A DNA stretch of 32,022 nucleotides. It comes from an uncultured Pelagibacteraceae bacterium (GTDB lineage Bacteria > Pseudomonadota > Alphaproteobacteria > Pelagibacterales > AG-422-B15). Location of the stretch: assembly GCA_902524795.1 (NCBI GenBank), contig CABZEU010000002.1:1-32022 (forward strand). Reading direction: 5' to 3'. Below are positions 1-10,185 of this stretch, one piece after another. Below the pieces are notes generated by a model that searched no databases, was not told the origin of the DNA, and worked only from the letters and a program-made list of their open reading frames with translations. The position numbers were made by a program, and so were the translations under genes. Within the stretch, counting starts at the first letter, position 1. Every line of letters begins with the position of its first letter.

Positions 1-2171
1 CTTGGAAAAAAGTTGCTGGCCTTAGTGATGACAGGATAATTAGAATTTCAACCAAGGATAATTTTTGGTCCATGGGTGAAACAGGTCCATGTGGACCTTG
101 CTCTGAGATATTTTATGACCATGGTGAGAAATTTACCGGAAAGTTACCCAGTGAAGCTGACGAAACTGGAGACAGATTTGTTGAAATATGGAATCTAGTT
201 TTTATGCAATTCGAACAGTTGAATTCTAACGAGAGAATTGATCTGCCTAAGCCCTCAATTGATACGGGAATGGGAATTGAGAGAATTGCCGCTGTCATGC
301 AGGGTACAAATGATAATTATCAAGTTGATAGCATAAAAGAAATTATTAACAATTCAATAGATCTAACTAAGGCTGATGACAATAAGTTAATTTCAAGTCA
401 CAGAGTGATAGCTGACCATCTACGTTCTTCATGTTTCTTAATAGCTGATGGCGTATTACCTTCTAATGAGGGAAGAGGTTACGTGCTTAGGAGAATCATG
501 AGAAGAGCAATGCGGCATGTTCATCTGCTTCAATACAATGATACTTTAATGCATCAATTGGTCCCAACCTTAATGCTCAACATGAAGGACGCTTATCCAG
601 AACTGTTAAGGGCAGAAGTATTAATCAAAGAGACATTAAAGTATGAAGAGGAAAAATTTAAAAATCTTTTAGAAAAAGGTATTACGCAATTAGACTCTAT
701 ATCTCAAAATCTTGGACCTAATGATATTTTTCCAGGAGAGTCTGCATTTAAGCTCTATGACACTTATGGGTTTCCTATTGATCTAACTCAGGACATATTA
801 AAAAGTAAAAATATTTCTATAGATATTGAAAGTTTTAATAAAAAACTTGAGGCGCAAAAAGAATTAGCACGAAAAAATTGGTCAGGTGCAGGAGGAACTG
901 CCACAGATAGGATTTGGTTTGAATTAAATAACAAAATATCTGCAACAGAATTTCTTGGATATACCAGTACAGAAACGCAAGGAGAAGTTTTGTCAATAAT
1001 CAAAAATGATCAAAGGGTGAATAAGTTAGAAGATAACGATACTGGAGCGCTCATATTAAATCAAACCGTTTTTTATGCAGAGTCAGGTGGGCAAATCGGG
1101 GATACAGGATTAATAAAAGGAGAAAATTATGAGTTCAAAGTTGAAGATACTCAAAAAAGAGGACATGTAATTATTCATATAGGCGTCATGGTTAGAGGAA
1201 AAATAGAAATTGGCTACAATGCATTGTTATCGGTTGATCAAAAGCAAAGAAATGATTGCCGGGCATATCACTCAGCTACGCATATTTTGCACCAATCTCT
1301 GAGAGATAGGTTAGGGGAGCACGTTACGCAGAAAGGATCTTTAGTTTCAAATGACAAATTAAGGTTTGATTTTAGCCATCATAGATCAATGACAAATATA
1401 GAAATTGAAGATGTTCAAAATAAAGTAAATGAAATTATCAAGAGTGGATCTGAGGTAGAAACACAAATAATGTCCCCGGATGATGCTGTAAAGGCTGGTG
1501 CTCTAGCCCTTTTTGGAGAAAAGTATTCTGATGAAGTAAGGGTTCTCAAAATAGGAAAATTTAATGACAAAATATATAGTACTGAGTTATGTGGAGGGAC
1601 ACATGTTTCAAATACAAAAGAAATTGGGGAATTGAAGATTATTAGCGAGTCCTCTGCTGCCTCAGGCGTAAGAAGAATTGAGGCTTTAAGGGGTGATGAT
1701 TTATTAAAATATAATGAAGAGAAGAAGAATGAAAATCTCAGGTCAGAAGAAAAAAAATTAGATCTAAAAAAAGAAAAAGAAATTTCTAATGTAAACATAA
1801 AACTTCTTGAGGAAGCGATGCAAATGAGCATTAGTAATGTTTCTGATCAAAATATAATTATTGAGTTCTGTGAGAATGTTCCAATTAATGAATTAAGACC
1901 AGTGATAGATAAGTATAAAAAAGTAATTTCTGGAGATTGCGTTATAATTATCTGCGCCAAGAAGGATGATAAGTTAAGTTTCTTAATTGGCGTTACTGAT
2001 CTACTGGCTAACAAAATTGGAGCTGACGAAATAGCTAAATTTGCATCTTCTATATCAAATGGAAAAGGCGGTGGAGGCAGAAAAGATTTTGCTCAATCAG
2101 GAGGTATGCTAATTAATGAAAATGATCAAAAAAAGAAACTGAGAGAGTTTATTATTGATAAGTTACAGTAA
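1..2171 (+). CDS. alaS: Alanyl-tRNA synthetase, 5'-truncated by the window edge
   Basis: Class II aminoacyl-tRNA synthetase that charges tRNA-Ala in the cytoplasm. The reading frame is open from base 3, upstream of the first ATG at 72, and encodes recognisable AlaRS sequence ([11 protein letters not shown], then [20 protein letters not shown]). The gene therefore enters from the left edge and ATG 72 is not its start. About 722 residues are visible; bacterial AlaRS is about 870-880, so roughly 150 N-terminal residues are missing. Seen in order: the end of the catalytic core with its [11 protein letters not shown] motif, the tRNA-recognition region ([17 protein letters not shown]), the editing domain with its metal-binding HSATH and CGGTH motifs, a charged helical stretch, and the C-Ala domain ending in a glycine-rich [15 protein letters not shown] segment. 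The stop overlaps the convergent icd 3' end by 20 bp. Confidence 0.98.
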   Translation, partial: WKKVAGLSDDRIIRISTKDNFWSMGETGPCGPCSEIFYDHGEKFTGKLPSEADETGDRFVEIWNLVFMQFEQLNSNERIDLPKPSIDTGMGIERIAAVMQGTNDNYQVDSIKEIINNSIDLTKADDNKLISSHRVIADHLRSSCFLIADGVLPSNEGRGYVLRRIMRRAMRHVHLLQYNDTLMHQLVPTLMLNMKDAYPELLRAEVLIKETLKYEEEKFKNLLEKGITQLDSISQNLGPNDIFPGESAFKLYDTYGFPIDLTQDILKSKNISIDIESFNKKLEAQKELARKNWSGAGGTATDRIWFELNNKISATEFLGYTSTETQGEVLSIIKNDQRVNKLEDNDTGALILNQTVFYAESGGQIGDTGLIKGENYEFKVEDTQKRGHVIIHIGVMVRGKIEIGYNALLSVDQKQRNDCRAYHSATHILHQSLRDRLGEHVTQKGSLVSNDKLRFDFSHHRSMTNIEIEDVQNKVNEIIKSGSEVETQIMSPDDAVKAGALALFGEKYSDEVRVLKIGKFNDKIYSTELCGGTHVSNTKEIGELKIISESSAASGVRRIEALRGDDLLKYNEEKKNENLRSEEKKLDLKKEKEISNVNIKLLEEAMQMSISNVSDQNIIIEFCENVPINELRPVIDKYKKVISGDCVIIICAKKDDKLSFLIGVTDLLANKIGADEIAKFASSISNGKGGGGRKDFAQSGGMLINENDQKKKLREFIIDKLQ

Positions 2172-3381
2172 GTTTTTTATTAAGGTTTCGTTCAATAATT
2201 TCTAAAAAATCCTCAGTACTATGCCAATCTTGTTCATGGGGCATTAATAAAGCTAGATCTTTTGTCATTGATCCACTTTCAACTGTCTCAACACATACTT
2301 TTTCTAACTTATCTGCAAATTTAATTAGTTCATCATTCTCATCCAGTTTCCCACGATATTTAAGACCCCTTGACCATGCAAATATAGAGGCAATTGGGTT
2401 AGTTGAGGTCTGTTTACCCTCTTGATGCAGTCTGTAATGCCTTGTGACTGTTCCATGAGCAGCCTCTGCCTCGATTGTTTTTCCATCTGGAGTCATTAAT
2501 ACACTTGTCATGAGACCTAGCGACCCAAATCCCTGAGCAACAGTATCAGATTGTACATCTCCGTCGTAGTTTTTGCAGGCCCATACAAATTTTCCATTCC
2601 ATTTTAATGCAGATGCGACCATATCATCTATTAATCTGTGCTCGTAATCTAAATTGAGTGATTTAAATTTCTCAGCAAATTCATTTTCATATACTTCCTG
2701 AAAGAGATCTTTAAACCTACCATCGTATTGTTTTAAAATAGTATTTTTTGTAGATAAATAGACAGGCCATTCGCGCATTAATGCATAATTCATACAAGAT
2801 TTTGCAAAGTCTCTGATTGACTCGTCTGTATTATACATTGCCATCGCTACACCGCTCGATTGAAATTCATAAACTTCTTTTTCAATGGGTTCTATATTTG
2901 GATTCTCTGGAGTCCATTTAATACTTAACTTCCCTTTGCCAGGTACTTTAAAATCTGTTGCTTTGTATTGATCTCCAAAAGCGTGTCTACCTACAACAAT
3001 TGGATCAGTCCATCCAGGCACAAGTCTTGGAACATTATTGCAAACAATTGGCTCCCTAAAAACTGTTCCACCAAGTATATTTCTTATAGTTCCATTCGGT
3101 GAACGCCACATTTCTTTCAGTTTAAATTCCTCTACTCGGTCTTCATCAGGTGTTATGGTGGCACATTTGACTCCAACACCGTATTTTTTTATAGCATTTG
3201 CAGAGTCGACTGTAATTTTGTCATTGGTTCTATCCCTGCTTATTACTCCAAGATCATAATAATCAAGGTCTATATCAAGATATGGAAGTATGAGTTTATT
3301 TTTAATAAACTGCCATATAATTCTTGTCATTTCATCGCCATCTACTTCAACTAGTGGCGTTTTAACTCTAATTTTATTCAC
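2152..3381 (-). CDS. icd: NADP-dependent isocitrate dehydrogenase
   Basis: Oxidatively decarboxylates isocitrate to 2-oxoglutarate in the TCA cycle, making NADPH. At 409 aa it matches the dimeric IDH type shared by Alphaproteobacteria and eukaryotes. Characteristic segments are the N-terminal [13 protein letters not shown], the substrate-loop [47 protein letters not shown], and the metal/cofactor segments [20 protein letters not shown] and [12 protein letters not shown]. The start is GTG (base 3381 on the reverse strand); it gives the N-terminus expected for the family and lies inside the LOG gene's last codons, an 8-bp overlap that suggests translational coupling. The 3' end overlaps convergent alaS by 20 bp. 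The alaS/icd neighbourhood is usual in Alphaproteobacteria; being the last gene of an efflux-led gene run is not something I know as usual. Confidence 0.97.
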   Translation of the reverse strand: MNKIRVKTPLVEVDGDEMTRIIWQFIKNKLILPYLDIDLDYYDLGVISRDRTNDKITVDSANAIKKYGVGVKCATITPDEDRVEEFKLKEMWRSPNGTIRNILGGTVFREPIVCNNVPRLVPGWTDPIVVGRHAFGDQYKATDFKVPGKGKLSIKWTPENPNIEPIEKEVYEFQSSGVAMAMYNTDESIRDFAKSCMNYALMREWPVYLSTKNTILKQYDGRFKDLFQEVYENEFAEKFKSLNLDYEHRLIDDMVASALKWNGKFVWACKNYDGDVQSDTVAQGFGSLGLMTSVLMTPDGKTIEAEAAHGTVTRHYRLHQEGKQTSTNPIASIFAWSRGLKYRGKLDENDELIKFADKLEKVCVETVESGSMTKDLALLMPHEQDWHSTEDFLEIIERNLNKKLTVTYQ

Positions 3382-3916
3382 AAAGTTCCAATTCTTTTTT
3401 TAATTCTGAGTGATTTTTGATTACTTTATATGCTTCTTTCATATTTTCTCCAGCAAAATCCTCATCAATAAGACGATCTATTAGTTTGATGAGTCCATCC
3501 CAAAAGTTATTTAAATTATAAATATAAATAGGCTTTTTATGTAGTTGAAGTTGTTTCCAGGAATATACTTCAAAAAATTCTTCCAAAGTTCCAATTCCTC
3601 CTGGAAATATAACAAAACCGTCTGCTTGTATAAACATTTCCATCTTTCTTTCATGCATAGTTTTGACTATCTTAAGATTATTAAGGCTGTTATTTTTCTT
3701 TTCTATATCGATTAAATGCTCGGTAATTACCCCATATACATTTCCTCCGCCATCAAGAACACTATTGGCCAATATACCCATTAATCCCATGTTGCCGCCA
3801 CCATATACAAGCTTGATTTTATTTTTTGCTAAAAGCGATCCAAGTCTTTTAGCTTCATCTTTATAGATACTATTTATGTGATTGGAGGAGCCACAATAAA
3901 CAGCTATAGACCTCAT
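3374..3916 (-). CDS. LOG-family protein (cytokinin riboside monophosphate phosphoribohydrolase-like)
   Basis: Nucleotide-processing hydrolase family, often mislabelled 'lysine decarboxylase'. Characterised members hydrolyse (modified) AMP to a free base plus ribose 5-phosphate. The 180-aa protein has the full signature: N-terminal [20 protein letters not shown] around residues 39-47, the MHERK segment near 88-92, and the catalytic [16 protein letters not shown] at about 105-120. The start ATG shares its A with the stop codon of the upstream RND gene (TAATG), and its stop overlaps the icd start, so it should be translated from the same message as its neighbours. Bacterial members may act in purine salvage or AMP turnover; the natural substrate here cannot be told from sequence. 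Confidence 0.9.
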   Translation of the reverse strand: MRSIAVYCGSSNHINSIYKDEAKRLGSLLAKNKIKLVYGGGNMGLMGILANSVLDGGGNVYGVITEHLIDIEKKNNSLNNLKIVKTMHERKMEMFIQADGFVIFPGGIGTLEEFFEVYSWKQLQLHKKPIYIYNLNNFWDGLIKLIDRLIDEDFAGENMKEAYKVIKNHSELKKELELCE

Positions 3917-6900
3917 TAATCTGCCAGGGCCTTATCATTTAGTATTTTAGTCTTGCTATAAAATATATTGTTTAAACTTTTTGGTAATGCAAGAAGAGCC
4001 GGCGTAACAAACAATGTGGCAACAGATGCAAATCCAATACCCCAAATAAGCGACCAAGCAAGAAGAACAAAGAAGTATGTTTCTTCACTCTTATATGCAA
4101 TTGTTCTATCAAAAATATCCAAACTTATTTGAAGTGCTGATGGAAGTAACCCAGTAATTGTTGTTATTGTAGTTAAAAAAATTGGCCTAATTCTATTTTT
4201 GCATGCAATTAAAATTGCTTCATAGACATTGCTTTTATCCTCTAAAAGTTCTTTACGATAACTGTCAATTAAAATTATATTATTATTTACAACAATTCCC
4301 ATGCAAGCAACGATGCCCAAACCTGAAAATACAATGCTGAATTTTAATCCAAGCAATAGGGTTCCAAGTAATATGCCTCCAATTGATAGAATGACAGAAA
4401 ATAAAATTACAAATGTATGATAAAAGTTATTAAACAAGGTAATCAATACTATAAAAATTCCCACCAAAGCCCCTAAGAATGCTAATATTAAAAAATTCAT
4501 CGAGCTGGCCGAGTCTTCTGCTTCACCAGCAAACTTAATAAATACATTTGAAGGCAAATTCAATTCATCTACCCAATTTGTTAGTTCCTGCTTGACTGTC
4601 GATGCATTTAATTCATCCTTGATATTCGCATCAATCACTAGTGTTCTCATGCCTTGTTGCTTTCCAATAGTAAAAATTTTCTCTCTTTTTTGCTTATCGA
4701 CAAAGTTGGATAATGGAACTAGTCCTTGAGATGTTGAAATATTGGTCTTTTCAATCGATGAGAATGTTTTTTCATCAGAAGGTAAATATATTTTTACAGG
4801 TATTCTGTCCTCAGCATTATCAGGAATAATATTGCCTATCGTAAGACCTGAGGTAGCAATTTTAATACTATCGCCAATGATATTTTTTGATAGATCATAT
4901 TTTTTTGTTTCTTTTGAGTCGACATTATAGATCCATTCGATCCCAGTAATTGGATTTTTAATATTTTCATCAGTAAACGACCCATCTGTAGTTAATTTCT
5001 GGAGCACTATGCCAGCAAACTGTCTAATTTTGGTGGAATCAGACGATTGAACTTCAATAGTGAGATCTTTAGCCCATTGCGACCCACTATAATCGTTCGC
5101 ACTGACATTAATATTTAAACCTTGAATTGATGATAATCTTTTTTCTAAGTCCTGAATGACCAAATCAGTATCTGGCCTATCTTTAAAGTCTATTAAATCT
5201 ACCCAAATATCTGCCACCATATCTGTAGGGTTATTGTCAAATAACCATATTCTATCTCGATAGATTGTATTTCCATAAAAATTCTTGATATGAGGGTGTC
5301 CAACTATTACATCAATTGTTTCTTCTAAATAACCTTTTGATTCTGAAGGAGACAAATTGCCTTTCGCCAAGATCTCAATTTCTAGACTATTTGCCTTATC
5401 CTCAGCAAAAAAAACATATTCTGTATTAGATTTTATTATCCCAAATACGATTGTCGAAAATATAAAAATTCCAAATAGCGAAACTTTTATTGGATTTAGA
5501 ATTATATAATTAATGACTCCTCCATAATACGCATAAAACAAATTATCGTAAGGATCTTTTTTTGTCTCCATTCCTGCAGTTTTCATTCCAAAAGATGATC
5601 CAAGTACAGGAATTATGATCATTGTAACAAAGAAAGAACATAATAATACAACTAGAACTGTTCTTGGTATTACTCGAATCCATACACCGAAAAAGTCTGG
5701 CCAAAAAGCTAAAGGTAAGAATGCTAAAACAGTAGTTAATGTAGATGCAAATATTGGATAAAACATATCATGAGCTGCATTGAGGTAGGACAATGATCTC
5801 CTAATACCTTTTTCCTGCTCTCTTCTTGCATATTCAGTAATCACGATTGGACCATCCACAAGTAGTCCAACAGATAATACAAGACCCATTATACTCATTA
5901 AATTATAAGACATGCCCATGAAATTAAGAATCGTAATTGAAAGCAAGTACGTGGTAGGTATGGAAATGCCAACAAGAAGCCCTACGCGCCACCCAAGAAT
6001 AGCTACAATTATAGTCATGACAATGATAACTGCGGTTATTACAGTATTCTCAGACGCTGAAATCCTATCATTAATATCCTTAGATTCATCGGCGATTAGT
6101 ACAGCTGATGCAAAAGGATTAATTGTTCCATCTAATTCAGCGAGTTTATTCTTAATGCTATCGTATAGTGTAATAGTGCTTGAATTTTCTTTTTTATTTA
6201 TTTGAAGTAATATGCCCGGATTGCCGTTTATGTTGACGTAGTCTTTGTTTTTGTCAAATGTTTGCTTTACGCTTGCAATATCACTTAAATAAATTGTCTT
6301 ATTAGATGATGATTTTATAGGCAACCTACTAAGTTCTTCTGCTGACTTGTATAAAGACTTAATTTTAACAGAATAGTCAGAATTATTATTTGTAATCTTT
6401 CCTGCAGAGATAAGGTTGTTATATTTCTTAAAAGAATCAAGGACATTATTAATTCCTAATCCATATTTTTCCATTGAGGATGCATTAACATTTATATCTA
6501 TTATTTCATCTTTCTTTCCTTTGTACTCAATATCTGTAACATCGTATAGTTTTTCAAACTCGTCTTCATATTTTTCAGCAATCTTAATTAATTCTCGATA
6601 ACCCATGTCGCCATGAATACCAACTAATACAAATTGATAATTAGATGATTTGTGTTCTACCACTTCTCTGAGATCATAACCTTGAGGCAGATCCTCAATG
6701 TTTAAAATTTTATTTCTCACTTCTTTTGCAATATTTGGCATTTCCGTATCTAATTCAAATGCAATTAAAAATGATACCAGTCCATCTTTCGTAATAGAGA
6801 TAACTTCCTTTGAATCTTTCATTGTCATCATCTCTTTTTCTATCGGCGCTGTAATTAATCTCTCCACATCTGTTGAAGATGCTCCATCATAATAAATAAT

Positions 6901-7047
6901 TACGGACACAGATTTTAAGTCTACATTTGGCCACTCATGCCTTGGAAAACTAGTGTAGGACAGAATACCTACTAAAAATATCCCTACCAAAATAGTATTG
7001 ATTGTTTTTTTTCTGAAAAAAATTGTATCAAGTATTTTTTTTAGCAT
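3916..7047 (-). CDS. RND efflux permease, second of a tandem pair
   Basis: Inner-membrane proton-driven efflux pump of the AcrB/HAE type, 1043 aa, the usual family length. The architecture is one N-terminal membrane segment (about 15-32), a large periplasmic porter/docking region, a block of five to six helices (about 335-490), a second periplasmic region, and a C-terminal helix block (about 850-1030). In the TM4 motif the sequence reads GLLVDGPIVITE (D398-G399) where AcrB has two adjacent aspartates (D407-D408). In the TM10 motif it reads GIVVNNNIILID where AcrB has the relay lysine. The start ATG directly abuts the stop of the first permease gene. Two non-identical permeases behind one adaptor suggest a heteromeric pump in the manner of MdtBC; that is inference. 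Substrate unknown. Confidence 0.93.
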   Translation of the reverse strand: MLKKILDTIFFRKKTINTILVGIFLVGILSYTSFPRHEWPNVDLKSVSVIIYYDGASSTDVERLITAPIEKEMMTMKDSKEVISITKDGLVSFLIAFELDTEMPNIAKEVRNKILNIEDLPQGYDLREVVEHKSSNYQFVLVGIHGDMGYRELIKIAEKYEDEFEKLYDVTDIEYKGKKDEIIDINVNASSMEKYGLGINNVLDSFKKYNNLISAGKITNNNSDYSVKIKSLYKSAEELSRLPIKSSSNKTIYLSDIASVKQTFDKNKDYVNINGNPGILLQINKKENSSTITLYDSIKNKLAELDGTINPFASAVLIADESKDINDRISASENTVITAVIIVMTIIVAILGWRVGLLVGISIPTTYLLSITILNFMGMSYNLMSIMGLVLSVGLLVDGPIVITEYARREQEKGIRRSLSYLNAAHDMFYPIFASTLTTVLAFLPLAFWPDFFGVWIRVIPRTVLVVLLCSFFVTMIIIPVLGSSFGMKTAGMETKKDPYDNLFYAYYGGVINYIILNPIKVSLFGIFIFSTIVFGIIKSNTEYVFFAEDKANSLEIEILAKGNLSPSESKGYLEETIDVIVGHPHIKNFYGNTIYRDRIWLFDNNPTDMVADIWVDLIDFKDRPDTDLVIQDLEKRLSSIQGLNINVSANDYSGSQWAKDLTIEVQSSDSTKIRQFAGIVLQKLTTDGSFTDENIKNPITGIEWIYNVDSKETKKYDLSKNIIGDSIKIATSGLTIGNIIPDNAEDRIPVKIYLPSDEKTFSSIEKTNISTSQGLVPLSNFVDKQKREKIFTIGKQQGMRTLVIDANIKDELNASTVKQELTNWVDELNLPSNVFIKFAGEAEDSASSMNFLILAFLGALVGIFIVLITLFNNFYHTFVILFSVILSIGGILLGTLLLGLKFSIVFSGLGIVACMGIVVNNNIILIDSYRKELLEDKSNVYEAILIACKNRIRPIFLTTITTITGLLPSALQISLDIFDRTIAYKSEETYFFVLLAWSLIWGIGFASVATLFVTPALLALPKSLNNIFYSKTKILNDKALAD

Positions 7048-10000
7048 TTAAGCAAATGAAGGCTTTCTGTATTTTTTGATAATATCTTTGATATGATCTG
7101 GTAAAACTAAAAGACAAGGTGTTAGTACTAATGTTAAAATTGCTGAAAAAGAAATACCATAAATGATACATTGAGCTAGTGGAGCCCAAGATGTGGAAGC
7201 ATTCGAGTCGTATGCAATATCTCTAGCTATTGGATCGATAGAATAGTTCAATGCTAACGGTATCAAGCCTAACATTGTTGTTAGTGATGTAAGAAAGATA
7301 GGTCGCAACCTCTGCGCACAGGCCTTAATTATTCGAGTTCTTACATCTTCCTCAGACTTAGAAGATATAACATTAAAGCTGTCTATTAGAATTATATTAT
7401 TGTTTACAACTATTCCTGCCAAAGAAACTATTCCAATTCCAGTTAAAAGTGCACTGAATACTTGATCAAATATAAGCAAGCCTAACATTACTCCGGCTGT
7501 ACTGAGTACGACGGCGCTTAGAATTATCGTCATCTGATAAAAATTATTAAATTGGGTCACCAATAATGCCGCCATAAGCATAATTGAAATAACAAATGCC
7601 TGTGTAACAAAATTTAGTGAATTTACTTGTTCTTCATTATCACCTCCAAACTCAATATCTACATTCGCTGGAACACTTTGTTCTTTGATCCACCTTTCAA
7701 ATAATTTCAATCTTGATTCAGGTGTAAATTCCGAAGATACGTCAGCTTTAATTATTGTAACATGCTTAGAGTCAAATTTTCTTATATAGTTTACTTTTTG
7801 TTGGGGTTTTTTTTCAACAAAATTTGAAATTGGAACCATGCCTGACTCAGTATTTATTAAAATATTTTCCAGTTCATCAATATATCTTTCCTTTTTTGGG
7901 TATCTCAGGACAATATCTAATTCTTCATCAATATCTTTTGGCCGATAGGACCCAATTGTAAGACCACTTGTTATTAGTCCAATCGAATTCCCAATGGTAG
8001 GTATATCTGCACCAAACTTTGCAGCTTTCGGCTTATCAACAAAAAGTTCCCATTCAACACCCGGCACTGGAAGCGTACTTTCTAAATTAACTATGCCATC
8101 TACTGTATTCAAATAGGTTTGAATATCTTGAGCAATATTCATTGTAGAGCTTCTGCTGGGCCCAAGAACTCTTATTTCAATATCCTTTCCAGTGGGCGGA
8201 CCGCCTTCTTGCGCTTTTATCTCAGTTTTTATACCCGGGATTTTATCTAATTCTTTTCTCATGTTTTCAATTACAATTCTTCCGTTTTCTCTGTCTTCTC
8301 TATCAGTAAATTCAAAGAAAAAAGATGCAATTGTATCATCCGAACTGCTACCACCTGTTCTGAAATTATTAAATCTACCTGTTTGTAGAAATAGATTTTT
8401 TATACCTTTTGTATTGAATACGATATCTTCAACTGACTCAGACAATTGATCAATTTGTTCAATTGTAAGATTTCCGCGTGCTTGGATTTTGCCAAAGCCA
8501 GCAAATGGATCACTTTGAGACACCAAAACAACACCCTGACCTATTGATGTATAAGTTGAAATAACAATAAACGAGAAAGCAATGATTGATCCGCTAATAA
8601 GCAAAGGTCTTTTAAGGACCAATGTCAAAAAATTAATGTATTTCCCGACAATTCCCTCAACTTTTGTAAGATCGTATGCATGTTCGGAACTTATTGACTG
8701 AACAGTTTTTTTACTCATTTCAGACGCCTTGCCAAAGATGCTACCAATTACAGGTACAATCATAAGACTATAAATTAAAGCCACAGTTAAGATAATGAAT
8801 ATTGTAAGAGGAAGAACTCTCATGAACTGCCCACTAACTCCGGGCCAGAAAAATAAAGGTATAAAAACAGCTAACGTTGTCGCCGCTGATGCAGTGACAG
8901 GCCAGAACATCCGTTTTGCAGCATAAATAAAAGCTGTTTTCTTATCATATCCTTCTACCATTTTTCTATCAGCTAACTCTACAACAACAATTGAACCATC
9001 TATTAACATCCCTAAAGCTACCAACATTCCAAAAATAACCATGAAATTATATGTAAACCCAAGCGCATATAAGATGAAAATAGCAATAATAATCGATACT
9101 GGGATTCCTGATCCTACTATTAAGGAAGATCTAATTCCAAATGTAATCATAGCTACAATTAGCACGAACATAGTAGCCATTATAATATTTCCTTGAAGCG
9201 AATTAACTTGTTCAAGCATTGTATCTTTAGTATTCAATACATAGCCAAGACGAATATCAGGAGAAATTTTTGACTTATATTTTTCCACAATATTTTCTAC
9301 TTTATTAATAGTGCTTATTAGGTTTGCCCCGCGGGCTTTTTTAACTCCTAAGCAAATACTTTGATTTTGATTAATACTTGTAAAGAAAGTTCGCTCTTTA
9401 AAATTTCTCTTTACATCAGAAATATCAGACAACAGAACAACACCATCAGAAGAGGATCTAATAGGTATAGAGTTTATTTCACTTTCATCTTCAAACAAGC
9501 CTGGCACATCAACTGAGAACTGTCCCTGTCCTGTTTCAATTTCACCGGCCATAACAGCTTGATTATTATTATTTATAGCTCTTATAATTTCATAAATAGA
9601 GATATTATAATTTTCAATTTGATTACGGTTAAGAATTGCCTCTAATTGCTCATCTCTATTGCCAATTAAATCAACTTCAAAAATTTCTGGAAGAAGTTCT
9701 ATTTCATTCTTGATATCTCGCATAATATTTAAGAGGTCTCGTTCTTGCGCAATATCTGAAGAAATTGCAACAATAATTGATGGGTCATCAGATAAAGATA
9801 CTTCTCGAACGATTGGCTCTTTAGCGTCATCCGGAAACTTTGATTTAGCTTCATTTACAGCGTCTCTGACACTATCTAATGATTTTGACATTGTCTCGGC
9901 CGCTTCAAACTCTACAACTGCTGCAGCATAACCCTCAAAACCAAAGGCTTGAAGTTTTTTTACACCCTCTATTGATCTCAACTCTTCTTCTAAAGGACGT

Positions 10001-10185
10001 ACTAATAATCTTTCAGAATCGGACGGTGATACGCCTGGCAGTCCAACTCCAGCATAAACAACTGGAATCGTAATATCAGGTTCAGCCTCAACAGGAATAT
10101 TCATTCTCCCAAATATGCCAGCTACAATAAATACTAACAAGAAAGCAAGAGCTGTTCTTTTTCTGTCTACAAAAAACTCGATCAT
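7048..10185 (-). CDS. RND efflux permease, first of a tandem pair
   Basis: AcrB/HAE-type RND permease, 1045 aa. The N-terminus MIEFFVDRKRTA with a first helix at about 11-27 leads into the porter-domain hallmark (PDITIPVV, then GVSPSDSERLLVRPLEEELRSIEGV). The TM4 motif reads GMLIDGSIVVVE (D396-G397), and TM10 reads GIVVNNNIILID. The canonical Asp-Asp pair and Lys of AcrB are thus substituted in the same way as in its neighbour. The two permeases are paralogues but clearly diverged along their whole length, so the duplication is not recent. ATG abuts the TAA of the membrane fusion protein gene with no gap. It forms a tripartite system with the adaptor and the TolC-like channel of the same run. 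Substrate unknown; heteromer with the second permease inferred. Confidence 0.93.
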   Translation of the reverse strand: MIEFFVDRKRTALAFLLVFIVAGIFGRMNIPVEAEPDITIPVVYAGVGLPGVSPSDSERLLVRPLEEELRSIEGVKKLQAFGFEGYAAAVVEFEAAETMSKSLDSVRDAVNEAKSKFPDDAKEPIVREVSLSDDPSIIVAISSDIAQERDLLNIMRDIKNEIELLPEIFEVDLIGNRDEQLEAILNRNQIENYNISIYEIIRAINNNNQAVMAGEIETGQGQFSVDVPGLFEDESEINSIPIRSSSDGVVLLSDISDVKRNFKERTFFTSINQNQSICLGVKKARGANLISTINKVENIVEKYKSKISPDIRLGYVLNTKDTMLEQVNSLQGNIIMATMFVLIVAMITFGIRSSLIVGSGIPVSIIIAIFILYALGFTYNFMVIFGMLVALGMLIDGSIVVVELADRKMVEGYDKKTAFIYAAKRMFWPVTASAATTLAVFIPLFFWPGVSGQFMRVLPLTIFIILTVALIYSLMIVPVIGSIFGKASEMSKKTVQSISSEHAYDLTKVEGIVGKYINFLTLVLKRPLLISGSIIAFSFIVISTYTSIGQGVVLVSQSDPFAGFGKIQARGNLTIEQIDQLSESVEDIVFNTKGIKNLFLQTGRFNNFRTGGSSSDDTIASFFFEFTDREDRENGRIVIENMRKELDKIPGIKTEIKAQEGGPPTGKDIEIRVLGPSRSSTMNIAQDIQTYLNTVDGIVNLESTLPVPGVEWELFVDKPKAAKFGADIPTIGNSIGLITSGLTIGSYRPKDIDEELDIVLRYPKKERYIDELENILINTESGMVPISNFVEKKPQQKVNYIRKFDSKHVTIIKADVSSEFTPESRLKLFERWIKEQSVPANVDIEFGGDNEEQVNSLNFVTQAFVISIMLMAALLVTQFNNFYQMTIILSAVVLSTAGVMLGLLIFDQVFSALLTGIGIVSLAGIVVNNNIILIDSFNVISSKSEEDVRTRIIKACAQRLRPIFLTSLTTMLGLIPLALNYSIDPIARDIAYDSNASTSWAPLAQCIIYGISFSAILTLVLTPCLLVLPDHIKDIIKKYRKPSFA

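Noticed and set aside
1415-1831. 138-codon reverse-strand ORF within alaS
   Set aside because: Lies wholly inside strongly conserved AlaRS coding sequence, with a low-complexity Ser/Phe-rich product typical of an antisense reading of AT-rich codons.
3374-3916. Lysine decarboxylase
   Set aside because: The PGGxGT-x2-E signature belongs to LOG-type phosphoribohydrolases; the decarboxylase label is an old misannotation and there is no PLP motif.
5912-6205. 97-codon plus-strand ORF inside the second RND permease gene
   Set aside because: Antisense shadow; the sense frame encodes conserved RND helices including TM4.
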